64,000 bases of DNA from NCBI GenBank assembly GCA_019137255.1, contig WPDH01000461.1:1-64000 (forward strand), written 5' to 3'. A model generated the notes under the pieces. The model had not been told where the DNA came from. It saw nothing but the letters and a program-made list of their open reading frames with translations, and did no database searches. The number at the start of each line of letters is the position of its first letter. The stretch's first letter is position 1. Shown here piece by piece: positions 45,216 to 59,000 of the stretch. This DNA comes from Corinectria fuckeliana. Lineage: Eukaryota; Ascomycota; Sordariomycetes; Hypocreales; Nectriaceae. The translations under genes were made by a program, and so were the position numbers.

Positions 45216-46864
45216 TCATCCGCCAACGCTGATATCCGTGCTGCCCAGCATGTTGCCTAGCATGAAGTACTCCATCGCGTCAGGGCCCGATTGCCTACAT
45301 TTGTCCCATTGTCAGCATGTCTCTCCCGGATTACATCAAACAATTTGCCAAGAGGCCGCAACTCACGCCGTCAACATCAGCCTCGTAAACTCATCCACGT
45401 CGTCCGGTCGAGCATGCGCCCACACGTCCTTGAAGTCCATGTTGGAAACGCAGAACTGCGGCTTCATGTGCCACGCCTGGAAGAAGGTCACCGACGACGG
45501 CGCCTCCCAGAGGTGGCGCGATGTGGTGAAGGCGAGCTCTGGTTCCATGACTTCGCAGGGGGCTGGCCGAAAGGAGCATGTTAGCTTGCTCAATGCAATG
45601 GATGGGGAAGAGCGTGGGAGAGAGGGAGAGGAAATGAATGGGAAACGTACGTTCTTGCGACTTGAGAATGTAGCTAACGCAAATAAAGGCAAAGCCCATC
45701 ATGGCCGTTCTGCGCGCCGTCTCGAGGAGGATCCAGCTCTACAGCCAAGAAAAGGTTGGTCAGCAACAGTGACTTCACCAAATCCGCCACACAAGCTCAG
45801 TCAAGCTCAGTCAAACTCACCTCCCAGCTCGCCGGCGGCCGGTCCCGAGACATCAACACGGCCGGGCTCACGCCTTGCTCCAGCTCCGTCTTGAGGTTGG
45901 TCAGATCCTCCAGCCACAGCACGAACTGCGGCGTCTCGCGCTCCGACGCCGCGCGCAGCGCCACGTCGCCGTCGAACATGCGGATCGAGTCGAGGATGAT
46001 TAGGGCCTGCACGCGCGCCACCTTCTCGGCGGGCGTGTGGGCGCGCTCGCCCTCGCGGTGGACGTCGCGCGCGGCGTCGGCCACCAGCTTGTACACCCAG
46101 GCCTTGTTCAGCGGCGTGCGGCTCGCGTACGCCGTCGCCGCCGAGAAGGCCGCCAGGATGGTCCGCGGCAGGCTGCTCCCGTACAGCCGCGGGTGCATAA
46201 AGGGCAGCGCGCGCGTGTGCGCGAAGTCGCGGAACAGGTGCGTCAGGGCGTCGACGATGTAGCCGATGCGCGTGCGAGGGTCGTGCACGTCCAGCGGGTT
46301 GAAGGCCAGGCAGCTGTCCGCGTCCTGCAGGAGGGACATGTCGCGGATGGCCACCAGCGGCATCTCCATCTTGTTGTGGGTTTGGCCTTGGTTGCTGTTG
46401 GCGCCGCCGAGGTCGCCGAGGTTCCACAGCTCCGCGCCGGCCGACGAGTCGTTGGCCATGAGGTAGTCGATGATGGAGAAGTCGAGGTTCGAGTCGAGTT
46501 GCATAGACGGGACGGAGCCGTTCTGCAGGCTCTCGGGCGAGGTGGTCGCCGTCGCCGTCGTCGTCGTCGTCGAAGCGTTAGTCGTGTTGGTCGAAGTGCT
46601 CAGGCTCTCGATATCAAAGTTCATGTCAAACTCGGGCACCTCGTTCGTCGACGCAACCCCGATATCCTCGTCGTGATAGCTCGCGCCGGGAGGAAGCTTC
46701 TGGTAGACGCACTCGAGGCCCTTTGCCGCGCACCGCGTGCACCGGGGCGTCTTCTTGTCGCACTTGCGCTTGCCCTTCACACACGCGTTGCAGCTCTTCT
46801 GTCTAGAGGCAGCGGCACGGTCCATCTTCCGCAACATCAAGGGGGACAGGGAGTCCATTGGCAA
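45216..46864 (-). CDS. Zn2Cys6 fungal transcription factor
   Basis: There are four exons in transcript order, 46864-45821, 45738-45651, 45562-45367 and 45294-45216 (468 residues); all introns are GT-AG. The binuclear zinc cluster is Cys25, 28, 35, 42, 45 and 52 (CNACVKGKRKCDKKTPRCTRCAAKGLEC), spaced CX2CX6CX6CX2CX6C. Its arrangement beside a short linker and a Thr/Asn-rich region (about 85-125) suits a sequence-specific nuclear regulator. The remainder is helical without the usual fungal-specific TF middle homology region being obvious. Start codons at residues 1, 3 and 14 are all possible; the first is taken. No biosynthetic genes adjoin, so the target pathway is unknown. Exon 1 is GC-rich, which creates long meaningless antisense frames. 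Confidence 0.85.
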
Positions 46865-48189
46865 AGGTCTCGCTATTTAATGTCCTACCAGCAGAGCGGT
46901 GAGGTAAAAGATTCGATGCGGGCTGCGGACTATGAGACGGGGGAGGAGGAAACAGTCGGAGAATCAAGAAGCAAGAATGGACTTTGCTCGGCCAGACGCA
47001 ACCAGCGGGTTTTGTTAGATCCCCGCCGTGTTGAGTTCACCAAGCCGGCAACCGGCCCCAAGGTTGCGCCGTCGGCAATGGTCCCCGTACGCCGTAAGCT
47101 CCGCAAAGTCCGCAACTCCGCAACTCCGCAACTCCGCAGGCTCCACCCGCCGCCGCGCCCGTCTCCCGTCTCCCGATTCCCGATTCCCGATTCCCGGTTC
47201 CAGCAACGTCTTGGGATGACACTTGCGCCGATCGACCCATGGGCCGATCGATCCGCCGTAGTGGGGTTGAAGGGGTTTATCTTATCGCGAGATTCAACAT
47301 CGTATGTACATAGCGTGTGGTAGTCAATCCTAGTCTATTTCATTGCAGCCTCATGAATTGATGTCAGCTCACCATAGTTCGTTCACCTTGCTACCTCCCT
47401 CACAAGCAACTAAAGGTCAATACAGGCACGCCGGATGTTACCACAGCCAAGATTGGCACCTCTGCATTCATCTTCTACTTTTTGTGTATGTCATTAACGG
47501 CAAAAGCCAGACAGCTACGTCGCACACAAACCCTCTCCCCCGTCCTGTCCCAGTCCATTCCCGTTCCGTTACCAACCTAACCCATCCTTGCCATCGGAGT
47601 CTCTGGCCCTTTAAACCCCGCTTTAGAAAATGGGTATAACACATCTCGCAAGACCCGACGCGCCGCCTGCCACCTTCGCCGTGAGTCTTTTCACACTGTA
47701 ATAATGTCCCGCCGAGCGTAGCTCTCCCTAGCCCGGCTTGTCCGCCCTCCAAAATTAATGGCTTCCGGGTTCCCAGTGAACAAGAAAAGAAAGAAAAAAA
47801 CTCCCAGTGACCCTCCTCTGCCTCTCGGGCCTCAGGAGCTTAAATGTGAAAATCAAACCTAAAGATTGACAACACCAACGGAAAAGCCCACGGTCCGTTT
47901 GCCGTACTGATACAATGGTCGACGAACAGGAGAAAGGAGTAAACGAGAAGGGAAACCTCAAGAAATCTAATGGAACAAGGAGCTCAAGTCTCCTGACTGG
48001 GCTGATGAGGTCGACACTGATTGTGACGAAGCCTGGCGCGGGTTTCGTTTTTAGATGTCGAGGTTATCAAATGCCTCCAGTATCATAACTTTTCCCCTCG
48101 TCGTTCATTCGTGCCTAAAATAAATGACAAAGAAAAAGAGTGCTCATCGTCAGCTTTGAGATGAGGATTTGTCGAGTCTGAGCTGTGGC
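46865..48189. other. Intergenic region between two minus-strand regulators
   Basis: This contains the promoter of the Zn2Cys6 gene and the 3' UTR of the bHLH gene. Short tandem repeats occur at 47112-47140 (CGCAACTC units) and 47172-47199 (TTCCCGA units). No gene is supportable. Confidence 0.4.
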
Positions 48190-49794
48190 TCAGTATCTCT
48201 CCTGTCGGAATCCATTGGCGCGCGGGGCCTCATATTGGACACCCGTCATGGACTCGGGGCCGTTGGGAATGGTGTTGCTTATGGACCGGATAGGTGGCAG
48301 CTCAGGCCGAGTCGAACCGGTATAGTGATCCGCCGCGTAGTTCGCGGGTTGTTGAGCCGCCGGTGGTGGCGGAGCGGCGGCGGCAGCGGCTTGCGCTGTC
48401 GAAGTATGGAGTTCTCCTCGTAGCTGGGCGGACTCCATCCGAAGTCCCTGCATTTCACGACGGAGCATCTCGTTCTCCGCCGTTGCAGAGTTATAGTGCG
48501 ATTGCAGCACGCGAATGGTGTCACTCTGTCTTTGGTGCTCGGCAATTGCTGGGATGCATTAGTTACGATCCGAGATCTTAAAGGCAGCAGCACAAAATCA
48601 CCCTTGGTTAGGATCTCCCATTTAGATGCCTTGGAGCCACGCTCCTGGGGCATCAGGTCCCGCAGTTGATCGAACAGCTCCTTCATCTCAGTCCTTCTCT
48701 TTCGTTCAGCCAACTTGTGGCTGACCCTCAATTCGGGAGTCCGGCTGTAGGGTTGCGATCCAGGGGATCCGTTGCCTTCCTCTGCCTGGAGATCGCTCAG
48801 TTGCTTGTGCTGCATGGTGTGGTGGTGGACGGGAGGGAAGTCGGATGCGTTGGACATGCGTGAGTAGTCGCCCTCGTCCAATCCTCGCTGTCCGGGTGGT
48901 AGTCGCGATTCGGTGGTGAATTGGCTGCTTGCGACTGATTCGGTAATGCTACTCCGTCTCGAGTCGGGGTACTGGAGGCCGCTAACTCGTTGAATATCCT
49001 CTTCTGGAAAAGCCCAGGCCTGGCCCTTAGTAGGCTCTGCTGCTCGAGCAATGTGCCCTGTCGCGGGTCCAGTAATGGTAGGCGCAGTCTTGGTAGTCTT
49101 AGAATCGGGGTTGCGATCCGCGTTCGGCTGGTATCCATTGGAGATTCGATGGACGGAGAGACTTTCTAAACGTTGTGGGTTGCGCTGGTTGTGGAGGGTG
49201 TTCTGGATAGATGTAGTCGACTGGTTATGGGGGGTGGCATACGGGGAACTTCCGAGTCGCATATCGCTGAATCCTTGGTTGATCCTGCTGTCCACGCTTT
49301 CCCGTCGAAGCCCTCCGATGCCTGGTGTAAGTGTGTCTCCCATGGTGGCGCCGTTCGGGTTAGAGTCCAGGGAAATTGGTCGTCGCGAGTCGAGACCGCC
49401 AGTAGTAGGGGGGGACACGATGGCGGAGACACTCATATTGGTCGTCGAGGGCGAAACGAGTGCCTGGGGAACCATGTTCGATGCGATGGGCGAGGGCGTC
49501 TTGTCTTGCGACGAGGATTGGTATCCAGAACCACTTGGGCTCAGGCCGTTGACGTTGAAGGAGGCGGCAGAGGTATCTACGAGAACCAGGTTAGCCAGGA
49601 CGCAAACCATTGACGCCAAAGACAATGAGCGTCGTACGCTTACTGGAGGCGTCCGCGTTAGAGTAAAAGCCGGAGTCTCGCAAGTGCGGAGGGGGGTGGT
49701 TAGGGCCGGACGCCGGAGTGCGGTCGTCGTTCAGGATGTTGGTGAGGCCGGCCGTCTTGGGAGGCGGAGGACGCTGTTGTTGGTAAGCCTCCAT
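48190..49794 (-). CDS. bHLH transcription factor (class B)
   Basis: There are three exons in transcript order, 49794-49644, 49576-48602 and 48548-48190 (494 residues). Introns have GTAAGC and GTGATT donors, the second with a CTAAT branch site. The basic helix-loop-helix lies at about residues 318-375: HKLAERKRRTEMKELFDQL supplies His5, Glu9 and Arg13 of a class B basic region, which predicts binding to CACGTG. Loop and helix 2 follow (LMPQERGSKASKWEILTK, then AIAEHQRQ after the intron). A leucine-containing coiled stretch continues to about 410. The N-terminal 300 residues are disordered and Ser/Thr/Pro-rich, and the C-terminus has an Ala/Pro tract. It acts in the nucleus as a dimer. The second intron splits helix 2 exactly between LTK and AIAEH, which supports the model. 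Confidence 0.85.
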
Positions 49795-52700
49795 GACAGA
49801 TGCGAATAGAGGCTAGGTCGAGGCCAGGCGACGGGTCGACTTGGAACGAAAGGAGAGATCTGTGGTGGGTGGGAGGTGGACTAGTCGCGAACACGGGAAC
49901 GGGCTTCCGACGGGAGGCCAGTCGAGTCCACGGATACTCGAGACTCGAGACAGGGCTAGACGAGGCGGGATTAGAGGGTAGTGCGGATCGTCGTCGGATC
50001 GAGACGAGGCGAGGCTAGACGAGGCGAGGGCAGCGAACAGAGCAGAAGCCCCGAAAAGCGAGTGTCGTGACAGCAAACGGCGGGGGATGGTGCGATGAGG
50101 CGAGGAGGCGAGGCGAGGCGAGACAAGGCGACGGCAGAGACGAAGGTGGAATGGAAAAAACGCACTCGGGCAGGCTCCTTGGATGCGAGGAGCGGGTTGT
50201 GTGTTGAACGTCAGGGGAGAAAGAGAGAGAGAAAGGCTGGGAGGGGCTCTTCGACCATGAGATGGATGGATTGGATGGATTGAATGGATGGGGGAGAGTG
50301 GATGGAATTGAGAACAGCGACAAGAGGCAAAACTCGCAAGATTCCCCCAGTCAAACGGCGGCCAAAGTACAGTTGGTGCTTGACTTGGGGGAGCGAGGTA
50401 CATGCTCCTGGGCCTAAGCTACCTAAGGTAGGTACTTACTCAGGCTTGCTCCCGCCTGGGCCTTTTCTCTGGGGCTTCTGGCTGGGGCTTACATAGTACC
50501 TAAGTTATGAAGGGTCCCGTCGGGTGGTTCCCTGCCTGCCTGCTGCCAGTGCAACGCCCAGTGCTCAGTGCTCACTGTGCCAGAGTCGGCGCCAACGCTG
50601 GCGCCAAGTGCCATGGGGGAGAGGGGGACGACACGCCCCCATGATGCCCCATGCCATCCAATCCCCCATGCGCAGGGCACCTACTTTGTACCTACAACTG
50701 CAAGTGCACACCCGCCCGCCGCGGCAGCAGGGAAACAGCGGGCTCCCCTGTGGACATAGGGGGGAGGTACCTCGCCAGGTGCGCCGTTTTGATGCTGGTC
50801 TCTCCCAAGACAGGTGGCCTGCGCGTGGCGGCTTGCAGCCCCAAGTATCCTAGCCCGTCTAGCGACCGCAGCTGGCGCGAGCAACCCATGAAAGCGGTAC
50901 CCTAAGCCCGTGTACCGTAGACTCGAGCCAGGGCCGAGGGCAAGGGGACAGCTGGAGCACCCGCGGTGGCACGACGCCCTGGAGAAGCACCGAATGCGAC
51001 CCCGAAACGAGGCCACCGGGGGCAGCCAGCCAGTAGTCAGTACGGGAGACGGTGGTACCCCCCACCAGGTTCCCGCACCATGTGCCAAGGTACTCTAGCA
51101 CGACTCAATACCCCCGACCAGCCGTCACGCTACTGCTGCTTGGAGTGTCTAGGCGTGCGCACTTGCACGGGTTGTATCCCTCCATCGCCCTCCCCCAGAA
51201 ACCTTGACCAGCCCGCCGTGGAGACTGGAGAGAAGCATGCAGCTGACATGCTGTTTGGTTGGAGTTGAAGTTGGAGATGGACATGGAGGAGGGGGGCGTG
51301 CCGTCCATCCTCAGTGACGCCCGAGACGGCAGAGAGATGGGCCATCATCAGAGACCGCAAGACAGACCCCAAGTTAAGTTAAATGGCCGTCGATAAGGAG
51401 ATCAAGGGTACATTGAGGCGCCTGGCGCGCTCAGTCAATTTACCGGTTAGTCCGTGGTAATACCGTGTGATCTTTTCAAAAGGGCCTTGGGGAAGTCAAT
51501 GCACTAATACCGGAAACACATCCATGGATGCTACCGACGATGGGCTCCCCAGGGGATGCCAAGTGATGTTGGTTCCCCGGGTCTGCACCTCAAGTATCAC
51601 GCCCTAGCGCATTGCAGAGTAGATATTCCCTCCGTCTAGCCGTCCAGCCGTGCAGATGGCAAACGTGTGATGGGATAAAATGAGAATTGGGATGGACTGA
51701 CTGCTTGCATGCATGCGGACAGGACGACTGTGGACGGGAGGTGCGAAACAAGAGGCATAGAACAAGCTACTTCGTACATGCATCTGTTAGGTAGGTAGCA
51801 TACATGTTTCGTACGACGTCTGCTCCACACATCCTTCGATTCATTTGGCCACGCCGCCCAAGGTGTCTGGCCCAGACCGAGACCGAGAGGGAACAAGACA
51901 GGGACACGAGCCGCCTGGAGAGACAAAGGAATGTCTCTACCCGGTCTGCTCGCCCCCGGGACACGCGATGCAGTCCGCCCACATGCCAATCATCGGCCAT
52001 TGCACGGCGCACATCCCGGATGAGCACGTTCCTCGCCGAACTCTCCCACATTTGCTGCATGTACATACACGTACAGTGCAAGGGCCGGAAAGCCGCCATG
52101 TATTACCCGCTCAGGCCGCCCCCGGCTCGCCCAGAGGATGAACTCGGAATTTCGACCGCGGACCGTAGAAAAGCCTTCAAGACTCGGTTCCCGAAACGTC
52201 CATGGCATCCCGGGGCTGAAAGGCGTTCTCAAGGGGCCACATGGAGGCCGGTGCCGGCTAATGTGTTGCCCGCTGGAAGAAGCTTCGTCCTGAAGCAGCA
52301 GGGATCCCCCCGGGATTGGGGGCCTCTGCGCGAGTCTGCGAATGCGCTGAGCAGCAGCGAGCAGAACTCCCGCTCCCCGGGGATCTTCCCCGTCATGATG
52401 CGATGCGTACAAAGTAAGTTGATCCGTCCCATCGCGCTCTTTCTGATTAGTGTGGTACATACATAAGTAGCACGCACGCGGCTGGTCAGCCCAAGGAACG
52501 GGACTGGGAAAAGAGTGGGGGTGTGGCTTACACCGAGCCAGGGCTCCTCGTGCGTCGCCAACTAGCGCATCCATGCACCCATGCACCCATGCTCCCACGT
52601 CGGAGCCAAGCTACCCAGCCGGGGGCCATGTTGGCTGTTTATGTTTATTGCGGTCCTGGCGATTTGAGTTCAAGGTATCATCGGACGGCACACTGTCGTT

Positions 52701-53069
52701 TCCAATGGTCTAATACGTGCTATGTAGTAATAGTCCAAGAGTCTAAGAGGCGGACGGTGCCTGCCATGCGCGATGTTCCGTCGCCGCCACGTGAGATGCA
52801 TCCGAGTCTCCAAAAAAGGCCATGCTGCCATGACGTGACTGGTCCCGCCGGCACTTTCCTCAGCTTCCATCCCTCCCCTCCGTTCTTACTTCATTGTGAT
52901 GCGTGAATATGCCCCTATAAAAGCGCCCCAGTCCAGGGCTGCACTGGATCGGATCTCAATGGCCAGTACTATGTACTAGGCCTAGTAGCTTAGTAGAGAG
53001 CACTGTGCTCTCGGGCAGTATTCGTATTCCGTACCTACATACTCGGTAGGCACTTAACGTACCTTCGAG

Positions 53070-53087
53070 CCTACTACTAGTAGTAGG
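53070..53087. repeat. 18-bp perfect palindrome
   Basis: CCTACTACTAGTAGTAGG reads identically on both strands. It lies in a TAGGTA/TACCTA-rich context in the gene-free region. It could be a dimer-binding site or chance; no neighbouring gene start supports a regulatory role. Confidence 0.6.
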
Positions 53088-56000
53088 TACGCAGTAGTAT
53101 CTAACAGCCCCGAATGCTCGGCTGTCAATCCTCGGGCTTCCCAACGGGACTTTCCTCGGAAAATTCCTTGTCGAACTGGCGTTCACACCCAGCAGGCAGG
53201 GGCACGCAGACACACGCAGGACACGCGGTCAACGCAGAGAGTCTCAACATGCATACTACTACGTGCGAAGGTAACTTATTAGCCATTGCATGCAGCGTCT
53301 TCCAACCACTCGAGTCGTCGGGCGCGTCCTGCCTCCTTCCCCAGAAAGACGCAAGACATTCGCGGAAACACAGCCGATCTAGGCGCCGCCTGCTGGGTCC
53401 GCACACTGGGAATTGTTTGATCAGTGAATCTCGATGGGCACGCCGCCCATCTCGGACAGGGATATACACTGGGGTCCCTTCCCTAGAGCAGGGCGACAGG
53501 GCCGTCGATAGTGGCCGCGCTTTCGACCAACACGGAAGGGTGACAGTGATGGTGATGATGTGTTAATAAGAGGAGGGGAAAAAAGAAACGATATTAAGTA
53601 ACAAAGAAGAAACAAGAGCCCGCACACACCCCCCTGTTGTTGCAGCAGTTGACAACCCGCATCTCCAATAAACCTGTCATTATCACTCACTCGCTGTGTT
53701 GCTGGCGATTCCGGGTTTCTGAATGGGCCCTGCTCGTATTTTCATGTGCCACAATTTCTCTCGATGGCTTTCCCGTCTCAACTTACACCCGGGAGAAAGC
53801 CATGAGCCATGAGTCCTCCTTCTGATAGCAGCAACCCCCAGCAATTCCCACAGTGCGTATCACAGTGTGCCAGCAATTAGGCATCAGCCACCTCACCGAA
53901 GTTTCTCATCTATTAAACTTTGGTCAAACACGACACATCAGTTCTCCATTCACACCCAACCCAGGTCAAGCCAAGCCGTGAGCCACGTTTGGTGCGTGTT
54001 CATCCGTACATTGTGCGTCCGGACCTCGCAGTGATCGGCTGTCACTGCTAGAAATTCCTTCACCGTGGCCCAATTGCCCATCTAGCTCCCAAGACAAGTC
54101 TACATCAGAATTGCTTTTTTTTTTCAACCATGGGCCTAGACACTTGCAACATACATATGACACAACAGCCTCACACGATAATGATTCCAGGTGACTCACT
54201 ACAGGGCAACGAAGCCTCGCCAGCCGTCTGCTCCTCATTGACCAATCTCGTCGCCATGCACGAACGCACGAATGAAGCCACGATGCGACGCGATTCGCGC
54301 AGCATGCTTCGCCCTAGGTAATTACGCATAAGGCAGCGAGGAAAGCCTGTTTTGTTTCCCGCGGGCGATGGATTTCCCACGTCCAGGGACCTGAGTTTCC
54401 CTTGCCCCTTGTCCGGTGGTTCCTGTGAGAATCCCTGGTCTGGGGATCTTCATTAACACTGCTTACACTAATGCTATCGAGGCATCTCCGCTGTCGATCT
54501 CAACTACCACCCACCGGCTTTATCAGGTCCAGCGCGAAGCATTGTTCCGTACAGTGAAGAGGGAACGCAGCAGTCAGCTTCGTCACAGTCAAAAGGCAGA
54601 TCAGATGGAGCACAAGTTCCACTGCAGTTGGTCTTGTACATGTAATGTAACCGTTTACGAACACACCTCGATGAGCCAACTTCCCAACACTCATCTTGCC
54701 TCTGGACCTCCAAGCCGGCTTACTATGTACGGATCGTCCGCCGCAAAGTGGAGAAGACTCGACACCCACGTGGTTCTCCTGTGCCGGCGCAGGCCCCCTT
54801 TCCAAGCCTTTCCAGGGCCTTCGCCTTACTCACCTCGCTCACGTCCAAGGCAACAAGGGCTTCCCTCGAAGACTCGAAGAGAGTGAGGCGATAAGACAAA
54901 CAAGACGGCGTTTGTGTCACAGTGCACAACCGCCCTCAAGCTTAGCGACAACGGCCCACAAATTTCGACCGCCAGATGGACCCACGATGCAGTCCAGCAC
55001 AAGCACATCACCTCACCTCACCTCACTCATCACCTCAGCCGCATGCACATAGTACACAAACTGCTCGGACCTCTTCTACAGCCCAAACAAAGCTTGTGAG
55101 TGAGCCTCAAGGAGTCAAGCTCTTCTCCGCTTCTCCTCTTGTCGCACGCAATCTGCTCCACTCCGGCTCCATTGCGGCTTCTCGCCGGCCATCATGAGCA
55201 TCAGACTTGTCTCAATTTCAGTCGAGTCTCATTTCACAGTCAGGAACTAGGCGTATCTACAGATATCCACAACCCAAACTATTCCCATTACGAAGTACAA
55301 ATGCCAAGCCCCAAGAGTACCATCCCCAGCCGATCGTCTGTGTTCATGCCGGGTCTCACTTTCTCATCCGTGTGCATGTGCTCCCCTGTTCACTCAGCAA
55401 ACAAGCGCTGGTCCCTCTCCGCCTCCGCGAGGCAGCGCGTGGCGCAGATGCTACCATGAGGATCTATCGACAGCCGACCCGCAGGGGGTGCAGGTAGGGC
55501 ACAAGGCCACTGCCGCGAGGAGACTTGAGCGACTCGCAGCTTTGTCAAAATAGCAGTCAAAGTCCGCTCTCGACACTCTCCTTTACACGAGGAGAATGTT
55601 AGCTCTGGCCCTCACAGACTAAGCCTCGACGTCGTAGACTGCTCGTCTGGCGGGTCAAGTCAGGTACGATCAGTTCGCCGTTAAGCTCGAAGCTCAACCC
55701 GGGACATGATACATTCACCACACTGCCTTATCAAAGCTGAGCAGGGTGCCTTGGTAATTAGCCGGGCACCTAGCAATGTGACGCAGGCTAGGGAGTGTCC
55801 GAGGGGACGGGCTTCCAGGAAGCTTGACTAGGGATCTTCCCATGGCTTTGGGTTCGGTAGTCAAGACCCTAGCTGGTCTTTCCGAGCCTGGTAAGAAGAG
55901 GCAAAGGCGGTCGAAGGTATTTGATGGGCTTGGGGTCGAAGGGAGGGTAACATGATGTGTTTTCGCTGCTTCGACCTCTCCGGTACCCGCGATAGCGACT

Positions 56001-59000
56001 TCAACCCAAGCTGAGAACCATTCCCGTCACGGCAACAAGGCTTCCCAAAATCCGACTTGTCATAATTCTCATCACCACAACCTCTCTCCCTGTCTGGGGC
56101 TGTCACAAAAGACCCACACCCTCGAAAGCGTACTACGACGAATCGGCCCTCATCTCAAGCCACTTGGGAGTTCATTGAAACTAGTGCAGGGCGGGATCCT
56201 CGTCTGGCATGCCGCTTGACAAAAGCGTCATTCTTACCAACGTCCCGTCGACAATTGGCTCTTTTCTTCCGAAGATCAGCTCTTGTCTCTTTTCTCTCTT
56301 TTTCGGTGTTGATGTCTAGGAAGGGGGCTTGATTATCAGAGTCTATGTTGACCTGGTACAGATACAGGGCAGGACGTAGGTCCAAGACCGTCAAGCGTGT
56401 AAGTCTATGTACTCCGTACGTTCCCAGCCTGCTACGCATCAGGTCTGGTTCATCCGCTCCGTCCTACTGTCATACTGGATCTGGACCTCGCGGGTGTCAC
56501 ATCTTCCTATTCAGCGGTCTGGTTATGCCTTGTCCTCGATACGGCACTGCAGCTTGCCAAATGATCCTACGGTTTCGTCATTACACTACGTGACTTGTTC
56601 TCGGCTATACTTGCAGTTGGCTAGAGAGCCAAATGACGGCAATTGACTGGGCTGGGTCGGCCTCGCGAAACGCCAGCCCAGCCGTCACTATCCGTACGGA
56701 CGTATCCGCACGGTAGCATCCGTTGCACAAAGGCTCCCCAGTCAAGTATTCGGAATACTCGTTAGTTTGCGGAATGACTCGGGCCGCCTAGAGCAGCAGG
56801 CCGGTGTGCCACATGATGAGGCGGGCACGAGCGAGCAATAGACTTCCCCAGTTGAGCAGCCAAGTCACAGTGGCAGTCCGTCCTAACCTCACGTCCACAG
56901 CGGAGACTTATTATTAGCTCGGCGAGGAAAAACTCTACTTCTAGGAAAAGGGTCGGGCAAGTCGGCAAGGCGAGAATGGTCGGTTCAACCAGTGTAAGTC
57001 CGACATGTCTTGGCCCGTCCACGTTGCCGCAATCAGGAAAGCCATGGGCCACATACTTGCTGCGAAAGCGGCGGAACGAGGTTACATGTGGACGTGCCGC
57101 AATCGAATCTCTCACGTCACAAGCCTTCCTCAGCCGACGTAATGTAACGATGGGTGCGATGCCATTACCAATTGTGCTCGCTGGGTTGGCTGCTTCAAGT
57201 TTCGGGGCGGAAGGCCGACAAGTCTCGGGGAGCTACATCAAAGGGTGCGAACGCAGGCACCGATGCAATGCCGCTGTGCGCCATGCTGCAGCGTGCTTGA
57301 GGATTGCGCTGGTCCAACCAAGGCTCCTGGCATGTAGATGGGCATAGCTGCTGTGTTACAGTCCACGTCCGAAACGTGCATTTCTTCGGATGCCCATCGT
57401 CTTCGCTCATCGAATAGGCTCGGCATGTTCACGAAGGAGACGATGGTGGATAGGCTCTTCTCCACCGAGGCACTAGATTAGATTAGCTGCTGGATGGTCT
57501 AATGCTCGAGGAGACGCAAACTAATCCTCGACGGGCAGGGACAGCAGCATCTTGTCTCACTTCGCAGACACGCCAAGTCAGGCCGTTGGGCTAGTTCACA
57601 GTGAGAGAAGCTGTCGGTCCCTGACGAGCTGGAAAGGGAGCTAACATCTTGGCAGGTTCAGTCGATTCTGCAGGGGGGACTCGGTCGGAGACAAGCACGG
57701 GAAGACAACGAACAGCACCAACACCAACACCAACACCAACATGCAACCCAGAGATGAATCTTCCCAACCTTACCAACCGGGTACTCCGTGCAGTAGGCAG
57801 GTACGGATAAATGTACTTACTAACTAATCGATACCCCAGACCCCAGCAAGACCCGATTCCCGTTACTCGATCGAGCCAGGCCCCTCCGGCTCCAAGGCCG
57901 CTACTAGCTTAACGCCCTCCGCCGCCCGAAGCTCCGCCGTCTCCACACCGATCAAGTCGACCTATGTAATTAGGAGAGAGAAACAGCGCCGTCTTCCCGC
58001 CTCGTTCCGAACACGCCCTCTTTGTCTGTGTGGCGTTTACATAAGTGTCTCGGTCCCATTGTCAAGTTTCGTGGCGTCCCCCTCTCGTCTCGCCGGCGCC
58101 AACTCGTCCGCCAACTAGCAACTCTCAATTTCCCCTCGAGTATACCCCAGCCCGAGAAACTGACCGCTGGGCGATCCTCATGGGCAGCGCCCCTTCCAGC
58201 TATACGTGGTTAGGGACTGACCAGACTATTCAACTTACTTACCCGCCCGAGGTCAACTAATCTATACTTGAGTGCTTGGGTGAGTCCAAAGTTAGCGGTC
58301 AATCCGAATACCCCCCCCCCCCCAACAAAGCGCCTCAACGCCTCCAGAAACGCAAGGAGCCCCATCTCAAGCCATATATCCTCGTCTCCAAAACCCACAA
58401 AGGGCCCCAATCACACGCGCCCAGTGCCTGAGACGTGGTGCTCCCACCGGGTCAGCATTTCCGCCTGCCCAGCCAAAATACTGTCCCGCCCTGGCAATGT
58501 CTTACTCCCCCCCCTCCAGTTATTGCCAACTTTTATTTCTTTTCTCTTCTTTTCCTTCTTTCCTATTCCCACTTTCCATGCCGTTCTCTGGCCCTTAGTG
58601 CCACACCGGCGTCCGTCGGCTGCCATGTCGTCCACCCAGTTTCTATAGCGTCCGCTCTTCGTTATTGGGGGGCAGCCTCTACGAGACATGCAGCTCACGA
58701 TGGCGCGGATGAGAACAAGATGATGCGAGGGGGAGGGGAAGCCACCTCGGGAGGTTGCCCGTGTCCCCGAAGTAGATGATAGGCTCAAAGTAACTTACAC
58801 GGAAACGGCCAACTTTGCTTATTACGGATAGAAGAGGGATGGAGGGGCTGCTTGCGGGCTGGACGGTGTCGAGGACGTGGTGTCGCAGAGATAAGGCAGG
58901 ACGCTGTCCTCGGTCCCAGTCTACCGGAGGAAGACATGCCATTCGATCAGCCTCTAGCCAAACTCAGACAAACGTGTGGGTGTGGTGGCTGACTCGGCCC

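Noticed and set aside
46037..47323. 428-codon open frame on the plus strand
   Set aside because: It is antisense to exon 1 of the Zn2Cys6 gene; its Val/Arg-rich text is the usual shadow of GC-rich coding DNA.
49051..49809. 252-codon open frame on the plus strand
   Set aside because: It is antisense to the bHLH gene, whose reading frame and domain are clear.
51804..52466. 220-codon open frame in the gene-free region
   Set aside because: It is Arg/Pro/Ser-rich, lacks codon bias, signal or domain, and overlaps an equally long antisense frame.
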